Source: Alphaproteobacteria bacterium (GTDB lineage Bacteria > Pseudomonadota > Alphaproteobacteria > Reyranellales > Reyranellaceae). Taken from it: 8,176 nt of DNA. The stretch covers positions 1 through 8,176 of the forward strand of contig VBAF01000175.1 of NCBI GenBank assembly GCA_005884705.1, given 5' to 3'. Shown here piece by piece: positions 6,545 to 8,176 of this stretch; position 1 is the first letter of the stretch, and the number at the start of each line of letters is the position of its first letter. Below the pieces are notes generated by a model. It was not told where the DNA came from and did not search any database. It saw only the letters and a list, made by a program, of their open reading frames with translations. The translations under genes were made by a program, and so were the position numbers.

Positions 6545-6952
6545 TCATCGTGTCACGTGCCCTTCGTATTGCGGCAGGTCGTCGGTGATGGTGAACCACG
6601 GCGCCTTGGAGCCGACGAAGATATGGCGTGACGGACGGATGGTCGGCGCGTCGACCAGGGTGCCCATCGTGACGTGGACCCAGGCGCCGTCGCGCACCAC
6701 GGAGTAGAGGAGCGAGCCGCAGCGCCCGCAGTGGCTGTCGTTGGCGTCGGCGGTGCCGTAGAGCAGAAGGCCGTCGGCACCCTTGGTGACCGTGAGCTTG
6801 GCGCGCTCGATGCCGGCAAAAGGCTTGAAGGCCGAGCCGGTCGTGCGCCGGCAGTTCGAGCAGTGGCAGTTCATCGCGTACAGGAAGGCATCGGGCACGC
6901 GGTACTCGACGGCGCCGCAGAAGCATCTTCCGGTGAGAACGCGGTCGGTCAC
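6545..6952 (-). CDS. GFA / CENP-V family zinc-binding protein
   Basis: Small soluble protein of 135 aa with the glutathione-dependent formaldehyde-activating (GFA) fold. Seen: GRCFCGAV at residues 8-15 (C10, C12), NCHCSNCRRTTGS at 28-40 (C29, C31, C34) and HCGRCGSLLY at 74-83 (C75, C78). These seven cysteines are the family zinc ligands, and the length is typical. The start is GTG at 6952-6950, with GGGGAG (6959-6964) 6 nt upstream; an ATG overlapping that site is out of frame. The name comes from Paracoccus Gfa, but formaldehyde activity is doubtful for most members, so I give no gene symbol. It is codirectional with the dehydrogenase ending 53 nt upstream and may share its transcript. It meets the monooxygenase gene tail to tail with only 4 nt between the stops. 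Confidence 0.9.
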   Translation of the reverse strand: MTDRVLTGRCFCGAVEYRVPDAFLYAMNCHCSNCRRTTGSAFKPFAGIERAKLTVTKGADGLLLYGTADANDSHCGRCGSLLYSVVRDGAWVHVTMGTLVDAPTIRPSRHIFVGSKAPWFTITDDLPQYEGHVTR

Positions 6953-7005
6953 GGGCTTCTCCCCATGCAGGTCTCAGTTCATGTCTCGAACGAAAACGTC
7001 GTATG

Positions 7006-7935
7006 TCACGGCCGCGCCCGATTGATTTCATAGGCTTGGAGATTGCAGCGCGCTGCCGTGAGGAGGGGCACGGCAATGCCGCGCCGGTTTGCGCGATCGA
7101 CCAGGTCTCCGATGGTGTGCTCGCCTTCGGTCGGGCGGTTTTCCTCCATGTCGACCAGGATCGAGGGCAAGTAGGTCGAGTCCGGCTGGGAGAACATTCC
7201 CTGGATCAGCGCCGGGAGCGAGGGTGGAACCGGGAACCCCTCGGCTGCCGCGACGCTTGCGACTTCGCCGATCACGGCCGAGACGAAGGCCGCGCCTGCG
7301 CCGGCCTTCGCAATGCTACCCGCACGCGAACGGGTCAACGTCGTGAGGGAGGCGTTGCACGCATAGCCGAAGAACTTTTGCCACATGCTTGCGGCGATAT
7401 TGTCGACCACCTCGGCGGCCAGGCCGCCCGCTGTCAGCGTCTGCGCGATCGCGCCACATCGTGCCGATTGCTGGCCGTCGAGCTCGCCCAGATGGTTCAT
7501 GTTGATGCGCACCTGGCTCTGCTGGATGGCCCCGTCGGGCCGCAACGCCGCATTGACGACGGTGATCCCGCCAAGCACCTGCGGTGCGCCAAAACGCTGC
7601 GTCAGCACGTCGATGTGCCGAATGCCGTTCAGCACGGGCAGTATGGCCGTGCCCGGGCCCACGGCAGGCGCGATGGCATCCAGGGCGCCTTCGAGGTCGT
7701 AGGCCTTGCACGTCAGCAGCACCACGTCGAACGGCTTGTCGATGCCGCCTTGCTGAACGGAGCGCACCTTGTAGCTCAACGTCTCGCCGTCCTGGGTGTG
7801 CACCACCAGCCCGTCGCGCTGGAGCTGTTGCTCGCGTCGCGGTCGCACCAGGAACGTGACGTCGGCGCCGCCCTTGATGAGCCGCGCCCCGAAAAAGCCG
7901 CCGAGCGCCCCGGCGCCCAATACGAGGTATCGCAT
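7006..7935 (-). CDS. Ketopantoate reductase (PanE/ApbA) family dehydrogenase
   Basis: NAD(P)H-dependent 2-ketoacid reductase family, 309 aa, cytosolic. Seen: N-terminal Rossmann motif VLGAGALGGFFGARL at residues 5-19; CKAYDLE at 76-82 (K77); LNGI at 102-105 (N103); the catalytic-lysine region MWQKFFGYACNASLT at 184-198 (K187); and the helical C-terminal domain with S258, D262 and E270 in SILVDMEENRPTE, spaced exactly as S244, D248 and E256 of E. coli PanE. The residues matching N180 and N184 of E. coli PanE are Y191 and A195, so the pantoate-binding pocket differs and another 2-ketoacid or 2-hydroxyacid is plausible. I therefore do not use panE. Start: ATG 7935-7933 after a GGGGGGAA ribosome site (7938-7945), with the Rossmann fold starting immediately. 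Promoter not identified. Confidence 0.88.
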   Translation of the reverse strand: MRYLVLGAGALGGFFGARLIKGGADVTFLVRPRREQQLQRDGLVVHTQDGETLSYKVRSVQQGGIDKPFDVVLLTCKAYDLEGALDAIAPAVGPGTAILPVLNGIRHIDVLTQRFGAPQVLGGITVVNAALRPDGAIQQSQVRINMNHLGELDGQQSARCGAIAQTLTAGGLAAEVVDNIAASMWQKFFGYACNASLTTLTRSRAGSIAKAGAGAAFVSAVIGEVASVAAAEGFPVPPSLPALIQGMFSQPDSTYLPSILVDMEENRPTEGEHTIGDLVDRANRRGIAVPLLTAARCNLQAYEINRARP

Positions 7936-7952
7936 CGTTCCCCCCAGATCAG

Positions 7953-8021
7953 TCAGCCGTCGATCGTGATGTCGGTGCCAGTGACGTCGTCCGATACGCT
8001 GCTAGGCAGAAATGCCTTGCG
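7953..8021 (-). pseudogene. Relic of a short-chain dehydrogenase/reductase C-terminus
   Basis: Read leftward from 8021, 22 codons end at TGA 7955-7953 and give RKAFLPSSVSDDVTGTDITI plus DG. This matches the typical SDR ending (AFLASD..S..VTGTDI.VDGG), where the VTG and DG residues close the active-site region and the C-terminal strand. An in-frame TGA at 8024-8022 cuts it off from anything upstream, and no other frame upstream supplies a complete SDR. It is therefore a truncated remnant. It lies 18 nt upstream of the ketopantoate-reductase-family start, suggesting that an SDR gene once preceded that gene on the same strand and was deleted. Confidence 0.6.
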
Positions 8022-8089
8022 TCAAGCTGAGCTTGTTGCTGGCCACGGCGTGAATCGTTCCCGGCTTTCTCCTTTGGTGGATGGCGGTC

Positions 8090-8095
8090 TATACA
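8090..8095 (+). promoter_or_regulatory. Candidate -10 element (TATACA) for the alpha/beta hydrolase
   Basis: TATACA lies 8 nt before the ATG at 8104. If used, transcription would begin within a few bases of the ATG, giving a leaderless or nearly leaderless mRNA, which would fit the absence of a Shine-Dalgarno sequence. No good -35 hexamer is seen at the right distance. Confidence 0.25.
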
Positions 8096-8103
8096 CTGGC
8101 ACC

Positions 8104-8176
8104 ATGAGTACCCTCGATGGCATTCCCGGCCCGACCTCCCGCCACTTCATTTCACAGCGTTTGCGCATGCATTACG
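8104..8176 (+). CDS. Alpha/beta-fold hydrolase, N-terminus only (3' truncated)
   Basis: The first 24 codons are visible before the window ends. The start reads MSTLDGIPGPTSRHFISQRL followed by RMHY. The pattern SRxFxSQRLRLHYVDWG is the usual beginning of one group of alpha/beta hydrolases (epoxide hydrolase / haloalkane dehalogenase-like), just before the first beta strand and the HG oxyanion motif, which would lie outside the window. The ATG at 8104 is favoured because it gives this N-terminus; an in-frame GTG at 8077 would add nine unlike residues. No clear ribosome site is present. The catalytic triad cannot be seen, so the assignment rests on a short stretch. Confidence 0.6.
   Translation, partial: MSTLDGIPGPTSRHFISQRLRMHY

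Noticed and set aside
6536..6550. Terminator between the convergent monooxygenase and GFA genes
   Set aside because: Only 4 nt separate the stops and no hairpin with a U-tract was seen on either strand.
8005..8055. A second SDR fragment (ASNKLSLTQGIS, resembling an active-site helix) upstream of the C-terminal relic, in another frame
   Set aside because: The resemblance to the YxxxK region is partial, with a misplaced Lys and no Tyr; too weak to annotate, though it would fit an internally deleted SDR gene.

Overview
The window is GC-rich DNA with dense genes, mostly GTG/ATG starts with GGGAG- or GAGGAG-type Shine-Dalgarno sites, and the families of a catabolically versatile soil or water alphaproteobacterium (a Reyranella- or Bradyrhizobium-like organism is my guess from gene style, not something the sequence proves). 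It looks like a catabolic accessory region built around oxygenases.

Layout. 1-642 (+) is the C-terminal two thirds of a nitronate monooxygenase, cut by the window edge. 643-775 is a convergent gap holding a 27-bp-arm inverted repeat. 776-2212 (-) is a glutamine-synthetase-like ligase. 2213-2361 is filled by a second, larger palindrome (2218-2344). 2362-3696 (-) is a Rieske oxygenase alpha subunit of the phthalate-dioxygenase type. 3697-3908 is a divergent promoter region. 3909-5189 (+) is a second, paralogous Rieske oxygenase. 5237-6540 (+) is an NtaA/DmoA-type FMN monooxygenase broken by a frameshift near 5651. 6545-6952 (-) is a GFA-family zinc protein that meets it tail to tail with 4 nt between the stops. 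7006-7935 (-) is a ketopantoate-reductase-family dehydrogenase. 7936-8103 holds a relic of a short-chain dehydrogenase C-terminus. 8104-8176 (+) is the first 24 codons of an alpha/beta hydrolase.

How the genes may work together. Two back-to-back transcription units start in 3697-3908: leftward Rieske A plus GS-like ligase, rightward Rieske B plus FMN monooxygenase. A GS-like ligase beside a Rieske oxygenase recalls the logic of aniline degradation, where an amine is gamma-glutamylated before or during ring hydroxylation. The substrate here cannot be read from the sequence. No ferredoxin, oxygenase reductase, flavin reductase or amidotransferase lies in the window, so electron donors must be encoded elsewhere. 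The broken monooxygenase suggests that this branch is decaying, or that the assembly has an error there.

The most unusual features are the frameshift, the long palindrome that abuts the start codon of the GS-like gene, the second palindrome sharing short words with it, and the SDR relic. I found no RNA genes, CRISPR, insertion sequences or clear intrinsic terminators.
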